Assembly: GCA_947177115.1 (NCBI GenBank)
Contig: CAMWTG010000002.1
Coordinates: forward strand, 1-32,148
Direction of reading: 5' to 3'
Source of the DNA: an uncultured Clostridia bacterium
Lineage (GTDB): Bacteria > Bacillota > Clostridia > Oscillospirales > Oscillospiraceae
DNA: 32,148 bases
Made by a program: the position numbers and the translations under genes. The notes under the pieces are model-generated. The model was not told the DNA's origin and searched no databases. It was given only the letters and a program-made list of their open reading frames with translations. Shown in pieces: positions 18,565 to 26,643 of this stretch (position 1 is the stretch's first letter; each line of letters starts with the position of its first letter).

Positions 18565-18585
18565 GGCAGCTAAAGCTGCCTTTTT
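18565..18585. terminator. Hairpin/terminator downstream of serS
   Basis: GGCAGCT-AA-AGCTGCC then TTTTT on plus; on minus followed by an A/T-rich tract. Adjacent hairpins at 18521-18546 and around 18548-18562. Confidence 0.65.
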
Positions 18586-18589
18586 CTTC

Positions 18590-19894
18590 TTAATGTTTGG
18601 GGACCAGCACTTCCGTCCCGCCCATGTAGGGCCGCAGCGCCTCCGGCACCCGCACGCTTCCGTCCGCCTGGAGATTGTTCTCCAGGAACGCAATGAGCAT
18701 CCGCGGCGGAGCCACCACGGTGTTGTTCAGGGTGTGGGGCAGATAATTCTTCCCGTCTCCGCCTTTGACACGGATCTTCAGCCGTCTTGCCTGGGCGTCT
18801 CCCATATTGGTGCAGGAGCAGACTTCGAAATACTTCTTCTGTCTGGGGCTCCAGGCTTCGATGTCACAGCTCTTGACCTTCAGATCCGCCAGATCTCCGG
18901 AGCAGCATTCCAGCTGCCTTACGGGGATGTCCAGGCTACGGAACAGATCCACGCTGAACCTCCACATTTTCTCGTACCAATCCATGGACTCTTCGGGCCT
19001 GCAGACCACGATCATTTCCTGCTTCTCAAACTGATGGATCCGGTATACGCCCCGCTCCTCGATCCCGTGGGCCCCCTTTTCCTTCCGGAAGCAGGGGGAG
19101 TAGGAGGTCAGCGTCTGGGGCAGCTGCTCCTCCTTGAGGATCTGGCCGATAAACTTCCCGATCATGGAGTGTTCGCTGGTACCGATGAGATAGAGATCTT
19201 CGCCCTCGATCTTATACATCATGGCGTCCATGTCCGTCTGGCTCATGACGCCTTCCACCACGTTGCCATGGATCATAAAGGGGGGGATGCAGTAGGTGAA
19301 CCCCTTATTGATCATAAAATCCCTGGCGTAAGCCAACACTGCCTCGTGGAGCCGGGCGATATCCCCCATCAGGTAGTAGAAACCGTTTCCGGCCACGCGG
19401 CCGGCCGCGTCCATGTCGATCCCATCGAACCGCTCCATGATCTCGGTGTGGTAGGGGATCTCAAAGGCCGGTTCCATCGGTTCTCCGAACCGCTCCAGCT
19501 CCACATTGGCGCTGTCGTCCGGGCCAATAGGCACCGATGGATCGATAATATTGGGGATCACCAGCAGCAGCTTATGGATCTCGGCTTCCAGCTCTTCCTC
19601 ACGCTTTTCCAGTTCTGCCAGCCGCTCGGCATTGGCCTTGACCTTTACCTTGGCTGCCTCGGCCTCCTCCAGCTTGGAGGGATCTTTCTTGGCCTGCCCC
19701 ATCAGTATACCCACTTGCTTGCTCAGGGTATTCCGCTGGGCCCTCAGTTCGCTGGCTTCAGTGATGGAGCGCCTGTTTTCCTCATCCAGCTCCAAGACCT
19801 TGTCCACCAGGGGGAGCTTTTCATCCTGGAACTTTTTCTTAATGTTTTCTTTGACCGCTTCGGGGTTTTCACGGATAAATTTAATATCTAACAC
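18590..19894 (-). CDS. serS: Serine--tRNA ligase
   Basis: (GTG)LDIKFIRENPEAVKENIKKK, TSEHSMIGKF, SPCFRKEKGAHGIEERGVYRIHQFEKQEM, LNNTVVAPPRMLIAFLENNLQADGSV. GTG start assigned at 19894. Confidence 0.95.
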   Translation of the reverse strand: MLDIKFIRENPEAVKENIKKKFQDEKLPLVDKVLELDEENRRSITEASELRAQRNTLSKQVGILMGQAKKDPSKLEEAEAAKVKVKANAERLAELEKREEELEAEIHKLLLVIPNIIDPSVPIGPDDSANVELERFGEPMEPAFEIPYHTEIMERFDGIDMDAAGRVAGNGFYYLMGDIARLHEAVLAYARDFMINKGFTYCIPPFMIHGNVVEGVMSQTDMDAMMYKIEGEDLYLIGTSEHSMIGKFIGQILKEEQLPQTLTSYSPCFRKEKGAHGIEERGVYRIHQFEKQEMIVVCRPEESMDWYEKMWRFSVDLFRSLDIPVRQLECCSGDLADLKVKSCDIEAWSPRQKKYFEVCSCTNMGDAQARRLKIRVKGGDGKNYLPHTLNNTVVAPPRMLIAFLENNLQADGSVRVPEALRPYMGGTEVLVPKH

Positions 19895-19952
19895 AGGATA
19901 TTTTCTCCTTTTGCTGCGACTTTTATATCTGTTTTGGTTATGTGAAGAAAAA

Positions 19953-19968
19953 TGTTTCACATGAAACA
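19953..19968. promoter_or_regulatory. parS site (one-base variant)
   Basis: TGTTTCACATGAAACA vs canonical TGTTTCACGTGAAACA. Confidence 0.85.
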
Positions 19969-19970
19969 CT

Positions 19971-20837
19971 CTATTTCCCCAGTCCTTCCAGTGCCTCCAG
20001 CAGGTCGTTGAGATCGTCCATTCCATAGTACTCGATCTCAATTTTCCCTTTTTTCCTGCCCTGGGAGATCCGGCAGGCTCTGCCCAGCCGGGTGGAGAGG
20101 GATTTAGCCGCCTCCGCGGCGTAATCCACTTCTGCCGGAGCTTTTTTCTCCTGAACTGGATCATCCTTGCCCTGGGCCAGGAGTGTTTTTACCAGCTTCT
20201 CCGTCTGCCGTACGTTCAGCCCATTCTTTTCGATCTCTCCCACAGCCTTTACCCGCAGGGGAGGGGAGAGGGGCAGGATCGCTCTGGCATGACCGGCGGA
20301 GATTTTCCCCTGCTCGACCAGGCGCTGAATGGAAAAATTCAGGTCCAGCAGCCGCAGCGCGTTGGCTACGGCGCTGCGGGATTTCCCTACGCGTTCCGCC
20401 GCCTGTTCCTGGGTCATGCCGTAGGTCTCCACCAGCACCCGGAAACCCTCGGCCTCCTCAATGGGGTTCAGGTCTTCCCGCTGCAGGTTTTCAATCATGG
20501 CCAGCTCCATGGCCTTCTGGTCATCGGCCTCGATAATGACCGCCGGCACCTCGTCCAGTCCGGCCAGTCTTGCCGCCCGCCACCGGCGTTCCCCGGCAAT
20601 GATCTGGTAATACCCGCTGGCCAGTTTCCGCACCGTCAGCGGCTGGATCAGCCCATGCTGCCGGATGGACTCCGCCAGCTCCTCCAGCTTATCCTGATCG
20701 AAGCTCTTTCTGGGTTGGTTTTGACAGCTCTCAATTTGAGAAATGGGCAAAGTGGAGGACGGTGTGGAAAAATCAGCGGAAAAATCCTCCCCCAGCAGGG
20801 CGCTCAGCCCCTTGCCCATTCCTTTTTCTTTTGCCAC
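19971..20837 (-). CDS. parB: Chromosome partitioning protein ParB
   Basis: (GTG)AKEKGMGKGLSALLGEDF, IAGERRWRAARLAGLDEVPAVI, MIENLQREDLNPIEEAEGF; GTG start at 20837. Confidence 0.95.
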   Translation of the reverse strand: MAKEKGMGKGLSALLGEDFSADFSTPSSTLPISQIESCQNQPRKSFDQDKLEELAESIRQHGLIQPLTVRKLASGYYQIIAGERRWRAARLAGLDEVPAVIIEADDQKAMELAMIENLQREDLNPIEEAEGFRVLVETYGMTQEQAAERVGKSRSAVANALRLLDLNFSIQRLVEQGKISAGHARAILPLSPPLRVKAVGEIEKNGLNVRQTEKLVKTLLAQGKDDPVQEKKAPAEVDYAAEAAKSLSTRLGRACRISQGRKKGKIEIEYYGMDDLNDLLEALEGLGK

Positions 20838-20980
20838 AGGAAATTTCCTCCTTCCGGCTGAAAACCTGTATATCCATGGCCATCGCATATTTCCGGCGCG
20901 GGATTCTTCCCGCCGTTGACTGATGCCTGCCGGGAAAACTTGGCGCTTATCCGGCATTCTGCCTTTATGGATACAGGTCT

Positions 20981-21739
20981 TTATTTCTGATTCTTTCTTA
21001 AAAACTCCTGCGCCAGCGCGGCGTAAGCCTCGCAGCCCCGGCTGGTCCGGTCATAGGCGCTGATCGGCTTGCCATGGCTGGGGGCTTCGCTGAGCCGGAC
21101 ATTCCGGGGGATTACCGTGCTGTATACCTTTCCGGGGAAAAAGCGTTTGACCTCCTCCGACACCTGAAGGGCCAGATTAGTCCGGCTGTCGTACATTGTC
21201 AGCAGCACGCCCTCCAGCTCCAGATGGGGATTCAGACTCCGCCGTACCGCGCGGATAGTATACATCAGATCACTGAGGCCCTCCAGGGCAAAATATTCGC
21301 TCTGCACCGGTACCAGCGCGCTGTCTGCGGCGCACAATCCGTTCAGCGTCAGAAGCTCCAGGGACGGCGGGCAGTCCACGAATATGTAATCGTATTTGGG
21401 AGCCAGCTTTTCCAGCGCTTTCCGAAGCAGATGCTCCCGGTCCTGGATGGCCACCATCTCCACACCGGCTCCGGCCAATCCCTTGGAGGAGGGAAGTACA
21501 TCGCCGTACCGGGTGGAGACCACCCGCTTTTCCGGTTCCACATCGTTGAGGAGTACATCGTAGACCCCCAGGGATAGGGATTTGTCCACGCCCATACCGG
21601 AGGTGGCATTGGCCTGCGGGTCAAAGTCGCAGAGCAGGACCCTCTGACCCATCTCCCGCAGGGCGGCTGTCAGGCTGACACAGGTGGTTGTCTTTCCAAC
21701 GCCGCCTTTTTGATTTACAACGGTAACGATCTTGCCCAT
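20981..21739 (-). CDS. parA: Chromosome partitioning ATPase ParA/Soj
   Basis: MGKIVTVVNQKGGVGKTTTCVSLTAAL, DFDPQANATSGMG, IFVDCPPSLELLTLN. Start at 21739. Confidence 0.95.
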   Translation of the reverse strand: MGKIVTVVNQKGGVGKTTTCVSLTAALREMGQRVLLCDFDPQANATSGMGVDKSLSLGVYDVLLNDVEPEKRVVSTRYGDVLPSSKGLAGAGVEMVAIQDREHLLRKALEKLAPKYDYIFVDCPPSLELLTLNGLCAADSALVPVQSEYFALEGLSDLMYTIRAVRRSLNPHLELEGVLLTMYDSRTNLALQVSEEVKRFFPGKVYSTVIPRNVRLSEAPSHGKPISAYDRTSRGCEAYAALAQEFLRKNQK

Positions 21740-22083
21740 AAACCGCCTCCGGGGAAGGGGCATGCCGCCCCGTTTTTGTCTTTATAATAGTCAACACAGT
21801 GGCAAAAACGCAAATACATTTTGCAATTCCTGCGCACACCGGTATGAGATACATGGCGCTTCGCCGGTGCTGAAGTCTTCCGCTGAAACCGCTTGTGCAG
21901 TTTCCTGCGGCGTATGCATCGCAGAGCCGAAAAGAAGTAAAAAGTTTCCTTTAACTACTTCGACTATAGCATATAATGGTAGTATATCACAAAAAATCCG
22001 CATTTCAACAGGAAAATAGAAATTTTTTTACGAATATTTTCAGATTTTTGTTTCCCGTGTCCAAAAACCCCGGCGGGCGGGAA

Positions 22084-22099
22084 TGTTTCACGTGAAACA
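22084..22099. promoter_or_regulatory. parS site (perfect consensus)
   Basis: TGTTTCACGTGAAACA inside a 24-bp perfect palindrome GGAATGTTTCACGTGAAACATTCC (22080-22103). Confidence 0.95.
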
Positions 22100-22211
22100 T
22101 TCCGTATCAACCTGTTTGCATTGTGGCATATACGGCGTTGCAAGTGGATTTTCTGACCGAAAAAGCAAAAATCCGCCGCCAGATCCTGGGCAGGGAGGGA
22201 CCGGATGCTTC

Positions 22212-22814
22212 TCAAACTGTTCCGCCTGCCAAAAAGCTGCGGACTGCTTGCAGCAGCGCCTCATGATCGATCTGGGCGGGGTCGGATGCATCCACCACGA
22301 TCCGGGGCTCGCCTGCTGAAAAGCGGTCCATGCCCCGGGCAGCGATCCCATGGGTAAAATCTTCAAATGAGACCGGTGCCAGAGGCGCGGTACGCGTCTC
22401 TTCCGGGTACCGGTCGTTAACCACATGGCCGCGGTGACGGTCCGGACTTTGATCCCGCGCCAAAAAACGGCGGTATATGATCTCGTAATCTCCGGTGAGG
22501 GAGATCGTGAGAGCCTTGCAGCCGTACCGCTCCAGAATTTCCATCAGACCCTGCCGGGAGGCATCTTCAAAGTTGTTTTCCATAATGAATGCCTGACCGC
22601 AGGCCATCAGCTGTTCCGCCGCGTAATACATGATCTCCATGCTGGCGGCGCCTAGTCGGACCTTTTCGGCGCGGGACTGGAATCCGACCGTGTCATAGAG
22701 CAGCTCCTTGATCCGGTCTTTGGAAAGAACGGGCAGGGTCAGCTGCTCTCCGAGAAAATGTGCCAGGGTGCTTTTTCCGGCGGCAGGAATGCCGGCAATT
22801 AAAATACAGTACAT
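22212..22814 (-). CDS. P-loop kinase/AAA family ATPase (zeta-toxin / small-molecule kinase-like)
   Basis: MYCILIAGIPAAGKSTLAHFL Walker A; LSKDRIKELLYD; LARDQSPDRHRGHV lid-like segment. Confidence 0.82.
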   Translation of the reverse strand: MYCILIAGIPAAGKSTLAHFLGEQLTLPVLSKDRIKELLYDTVGFQSRAEKVRLGAASMEIMYYAAEQLMACGQAFIMENNFEDASRQGLMEILERYGCKALTISLTGDYEIIYRRFLARDQSPDRHRGHVVNDRYPEETRTAPLAPVSFEDFTHGIAARGMDRFSAGEPRIVVDASDPAQIDHEALLQAVRSFLAGGTV

Positions 22815-22856
22815 GAGTTGCCTCCATAAAATGCAGATGGTCAGGCAGGCCGGGAA

Positions 22857-22872
22857 TGTTTCACGTGAAACA
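22857..22872. promoter_or_regulatory. parS site (perfect consensus)
   Basis: TGTTTCACGTGAAACA inside a 34-bp perfect palindrome GGCCGGGAATGTTTCACGTGAAACATTCCCGGCC (22848-22881). Confidence 0.95.
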
Positions 22873-22900
22873 TTCCCGGCCCCAGCTGTTTACTGAGATT

Positions 22901-23671
22901 TTATCCCGGTTTTTGTGCAATCAGCAGATACCGGTGGATGGATCCCTCTATAACGCCGTTCCGCTCCAGCACGGATTGGGCCCGGTAAAGACCCTCCAGG
23001 CAGCTCTCCACGGAAAATCCTGGAAATTCCCATGCAATAATCCTGGAGAACCAGACCAGCGCGCCGACATCCCGGAAACGGATGGGGCGGAAAGCCTCCT
23101 GACCCTCCAGAATGGTCAGACCGCAGCCGGCCAGATCGGCCTGCGCGATCGCCAGATACTGCCGGGGAAAGGGAAGGGGCGGCTCCTTCGGGAGAAGAAG
23201 CCTGACCAGCTCCCGGTCGTTTTCCGCGCCGACCTGCTCCGTGAGGAAAATTCCGCCGGGCTTCAGCAGGCGGGCGATCTCCCGGGGGTCATAATCCCCA
23301 TGCCGGTTGAGGATCAGGCCGAAGGCATGGTCTGGGAAAGGCATGGGGCCGCCGCCTTTCGCCTCCCGGAAATCGATTCCAAGCGGCGGCAGCGTCCTGC
23401 GGCAGAGAGCCGCATTGGGCGGGTAGCCCTCGGTGGCGCTGGTGAGAGAATATGGGTGGCCCAGGGAGAGGAGAAATTCCCCGCCGCCGGTGTCTATGTC
23501 CAAAATGCGGATTTCCGGATGAAGGTACCGTTGGACCAGCCGGCGATAGCTCCAGGGAAGGTCCTGCTCTTCCTCGTAACGGCCATGGATATGGGAAAAG
23601 TCCCAGCCGTGAATGTGGGCGGCTTGCTCTTCCGCCAGCCATTGGGTCAAGAGTTCGTTTTGATCTGCCAT
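22901..23671 (-). CDS. Class I SAM-dependent methyltransferase
   Basis: RILDIDTGGGEFLLSLGHPYSLTSATEGYPPN (motif I region), FPDHAFGLILNRHGDYDPREIARLLKPGGIFLTEQVG. Substrate unknown; no Erm/KsgA NPPY-type motif seen. Confidence 0.88.
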   Translation of the reverse strand: MADQNELLTQWLAEEQAAHIHGWDFSHIHGRYEEEQDLPWSYRRLVQRYLHPEIRILDIDTGGGEFLLSLGHPYSLTSATEGYPPNAALCRRTLPPLGIDFREAKGGGPMPFPDHAFGLILNRHGDYDPREIARLLKPGGIFLTEQVGAENDRELVRLLLPKEPPLPFPRQYLAIAQADLAGCGLTILEGQEAFRPIRFRDVGALVWFSRIIAWEFPGFSVESCLEGLYRAQSVLERNGVIEGSIHRYLLIAQKPG

Positions 23672-23783
23672 AACTGCTCCTTTCTCGTATCAAAGTGATG
23701 GTACGGTCCGGCGCAGTCAACTGACAGCATAGCGTTCACTCGGTGCGGCTGCTGTCAGAATTCTGACCGCGCCGAGCAGTTAT
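23670..23783 (-). promoter_or_regulatory. Putative translation attenuator of the methyltransferase gene
   Basis: ATAACTGCTC (RNA, 23783-23774, within the uORF) is perfectly complementary to GAGCAGTTAT (23679-23670, RBS/start). Nested pairings 23763-23774 with 23709-23720 (12 bp, 2 G-U) and 23750-23758 with 23721-23729 (9 bp); competing hairpin 23739-23776. Confidence 0.65.
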
Positions 23784-23802
23784 CTCGAACAAAGGGCAGC
23801 AT
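23755..23802 (-). CDS. Putative leader peptide MLPFVRDNCSARSEF*
   Basis: ATG at 23802, stop TGA at 23757-23755; SD AAGGAG (plus 23812-23817) 9 nt upstream of the ATG. Confidence 0.65.
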   Translation of the reverse strand: MLPFVRDNCSARSEF

Positions 23803-23835
23803 GGCCTTTCACTCCTTCGACAGTGAATCGGGTAA

Positions 23836-23864
23836 ATCATAGCACAAACTGCGGTTATTGGCAA
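23836..23864 (-). promoter_or_regulatory. Promoter of the leader/methyltransferase transcript
   Basis: Minus strand TTGCCA-17 nt-TATGAT. Confidence 0.7.
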
Positions 23865-24283
23865 GCGTGCGAAAGTCAGATATCATATTTTTCTTGAAAA
23901 GACAATATCAAAAAGAACTTTTATCTTGGGATTACAGCAATCTTCAACATTCCTGCCGGCGGTCTGCAGAGGAGGGAGGACCCGTCCGCTCTGCCGGTAG
24001 GCACCATGTGACGGCACGGGACAGGGCGGCCTGCCTGTCCAAATACCACCGGCATCTGACTTTTTAATAAATAAGATCGATTTTTAGGGCTTCAATTTGT
24101 GTAATAGTACAAAATATATTTTTGAAAATTAGGCATTAATACTATTTAAGAAACAAAGTAACTTATTTATACTGTGAACCACTTAACCGGAAAGCGCCGC
24201 TTCTTTTGTGGGGGAAATATCCCGCTTTTTCCTGATTATAGCAAAGAATACCGGCACATGCACCTGTCTATGGAGGAGACACT

Positions 24284-25294
24284 GTGAAAGCTACCATTGA
24301 GGAAATCGCCCGCATTGCCGGTGTCTCAAAAACAACCGTGTCACGGGTATTGAATAATAAAACGGAAGGCGTGGGGGCTAAGACGCGTCAGCGAATAGAA
24401 CTATTATTGGAAGAAATGTACTACTGCGGTCATTCCGCGTCCCATCCGCTGCAGGCGCCCCGAAGCAAAACGGTGGCATTGATCCTGCCGGATATCACCA
24501 ATCCATTCTTTGCGGAGCTGGCCAAGGCGGCGGAGAATTATCTCAGCAACAGCGGATATATGCTGTTTCTTGGCAATACGGATTTTTCATCGGAAAAAGA
24601 GGCCCAGTACCTGAAAAGCTTCATATCCAAACGGGTGGATGGCATCATGCTGATTTCTACGGCCCAGGTTTGCACTACCAGCCACCGGATGCCCGCTAAG
24701 TATGGTACGCCGTGTGTGCTGATGGACCGGAAACTGAGCAGCATGCCCTATACCGCAGGCGTCTTTACAGACAACGAATACGCGGTGTTCCGTTCCTGCG
24801 AGCTGCTTATCCGCAACGGTTCTACCTCGATCGCGTTTATCTCCGGGCCGGCTAACGTCTCCACTTCTCTGGAGAGGGTGGAAGGGTATAAGGCATCCAT
24901 TCAGCATTATGGGCTGGAGTTTGACGAACGATTGATCAAATTCGGCAATTATACGCTGGATGGCGGCTATAACGCCATTATGGAACTGGCCAGCGAGGGG
25001 ATCCGCTGCACCGGCATTATTGCCGCCAATGATACGATGGCTATCGGCGCGATGAAGGCGCTGTCCGAATTATCCTATCGCATTCCCCAGGATGTGGAAG
25101 TGATTGGGTTTGACAATATCGGCTACTCCCGTATGTGTACGCCCCCCTTGACCACCATTCAGCAGCCGATCATTGAGATGGGCCGTACCGCTTCACAGCT
25201 CCTTCTGGATGCGATTGCTGGGAAAAAAATAAAGGACAGGCGTATCTATCTCCAGCCAAAGCTGCTGATACGGGAATCCACCAAGAAAGTGTAG
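24284..25294 (+). CDS. LacI family transcriptional regulator
   Basis: ATIEEIARIAGVSKTTVSRVLNNK HTH; periplasmic-binding-like effector domain; GTG start with ggaggag SD. Confidence 0.96.
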   Translation: MKATIEEIARIAGVSKTTVSRVLNNKTEGVGAKTRQRIELLLEEMYYCGHSASHPLQAPRSKTVALILPDITNPFFAELAKAAENYLSNSGYMLFLGNTDFSSEKEAQYLKSFISKRVDGIMLISTAQVCTTSHRMPAKYGTPCVLMDRKLSSMPYTAGVFTDNEYAVFRSCELLIRNGSTSIAFISGPANVSTSLERVEGYKASIQHYGLEFDERLIKFGNYTLDGGYNAIMELASEGIRCTGIIAANDTMAIGAMKALSELSYRIPQDVEVIGFDNIGYSRMCTPPLTTIQQPIIEMGRTASQLLLDAIAGKKIKDRRIYLQPKLLIRESTKKV

Positions 25295-25304
25295 GAGGAC
25301 TTTT

Positions 25305-26234
25305 ATGAAAAAAATACTCGTAATAGGGAGTACCAACACAGACTTTGTACTCAAAGTCGGGGCGATACCACAGGTGGGTGAGACCGTAATGAGCAGATCC
25401 TTTCAGCAGCTGCCGGGCGGGAAGGGCGCTAATCAGGCGTACGCCTGCGGTATGCTGGGCGGACGGGTTACCTTCCTCTCCGCCATTGGCGAGGACGGCC
25501 TGGGCGGTGTAGTGATGGAAAATATGCGCCGCGCCCATGTGGAAACACGGTACATCCGCACAACGAATGAGGACAGCACGGGAATGGCCGTTATCTGCGT
25601 TGATGAGACCGGCAACAACTCGATTGTTGTGGTTCCCGGCGCAAATCTTTACTGTGACTGCGGATATCTGATGGACCACAGGGATGCCATCGATATGTGT
25701 GACATCCTCCTGGTTCAGCTGGAGGTACCGGTAGAAGGAATTTTCTCCGCTGTTGAATACGCGCATAAAAGGGGAAAAACGGTCATTCTGAATCCCGCGC
25801 CCTGCCCGGATTCTATTCCGGACGATGTTTTGCAAAACGTTGATTACATAACTCCCAACGAGACCGAGCTTCAGAAGCTGACCGGCTGCCGGATGGACTG
25901 CCCGGAGGGGGTCCGGGAGGGCGCGGAGACTCTTTTGCGCCGGGGCGCCGGACAAGTCATAGTCACGCTGGGCAGCAAAGGCGCGATGTTTTGCAATGAC
26001 AGCAAAACGGAGCATTTTCCGGCCTGGCAGGTCCCTGTTGCGGATACAACGGCGGCTGGCGATACGTTCAATGGGGCGATTGCCGTAGCGCTTGCCGAGG
26101 GGAAGGGCATTGAAGAGGCCATCCGCTTTGCCAACGCGGCGTCCAGTCTTGCCGTATCCAGAAAAGGTGCGCAAACCTCAGTTCCATCCCGGGCTGAAGT
26201 AGATAAATTTATGAATGACAGAGGTGGCATATGA
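25305..26234 (+). CDS. rbsK: Ribokinase (PfkB family)
   Basis: GSTNTDFVLKVGAIPQVGETV, LPGGKGANQAYACGMLGG, DTTAAGDTFNGAIAVAL. Confidence 0.93.
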   Translation: MKKILVIGSTNTDFVLKVGAIPQVGETVMSRSFQQLPGGKGANQAYACGMLGGRVTFLSAIGEDGLGGVVMENMRRAHVETRYIRTTNEDSTGMAVICVDETGNNSIVVVPGANLYCDCGYLMDHRDAIDMCDILLVQLEVPVEGIFSAVEYAHKRGKTVILNPAPCPDSIPDDVLQNVDYITPNETELQKLTGCRMDCPEGVREGAETLLRRGAGQVIVTLGSKGAMFCNDSKTEHFPAWQVPVADTTAAGDTFNGAIAVALAEGKGIEEAIRFANAASSLAVSRKGAQTSVPSRAEVDKFMNDRGGI

Positions 26235-26626
26235 AAAACAGAGGGCTGTTGAACGCGGATATTATCCGGGAAATCGCGGCGGCGGGGCATACGCAGATGA
26301 TCGCTATCGGTGATGCGGGACTTCCCATACCGTGCGGCGTGAGGCGGATCGACCTTTCCGTTGTGCAGGGGGTTCCTGCTTTTGCAGATGTCCTGGGCGC
26401 GGTTTGCAATGAATTAGTAGTGGAAGCCTATACTTATGCCGAAGAAGCCGGTCCGGAAAATCCGGAGGTTGTCAAGGTCATGACGGAGATGATGCCCGGC
26501 ATCCCCGGCAGGACAGTGGCCCACGAGGATTTCAAAATTCTGCTGCAGCGGGCGAATGTGGTGATCCGCACAGGGGAGTGCTCCCCCTATGCGAACGTGA
26601 TCCTTACCGCCGGTGTAAATTTTTAG
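26231..26626 (+). CDS. rbsD: D-ribose pyranase
   Basis: MKNRGLLNADIIREIAAAGHTQMIAIGDAGLPIP; ATGA overlap with rbsK. Confidence 0.94.
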   Translation: MKNRGLLNADIIREIAAAGHTQMIAIGDAGLPIPCGVRRIDLSVVQGVPAFADVLGAVCNELVVEAYTYAEEAGPENPEVVKVMTEMMPGIPGRTVAHEDFKILLQRANVVIRTGECSPYANVILTAGVNF

Positions 26627-26643
26627 AAAAAGGAGTGATCGAA

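Noticed and set aside
22083-22319. ORFs beginning MFHVKHS at parS sites (22083 and 22856)
   Set aside because: MFHVKHS is the translation of the parS palindrome itself; the rest of each ORF is antisense to supported genes.
22848-22881. 34-bp palindrome as a plain transcription terminator
   Set aside because: Contains an exact parS and no T-run on either strand; the ParB site is the better primary explanation.
23858-24067. 69-aa plus-strand ORF MASVRKSDIIFFLKRQ...
   Set aside because: No convincing RBS, no recognisable domain, and it overlaps the structured block and the divergent promoter region.
24097-24112. TTGTgtaatagtACAA as a LacI-family operator
   Set aside because: Short arms in AT-rich DNA and not a typical CG-centred LacI operator; insufficient evidence.
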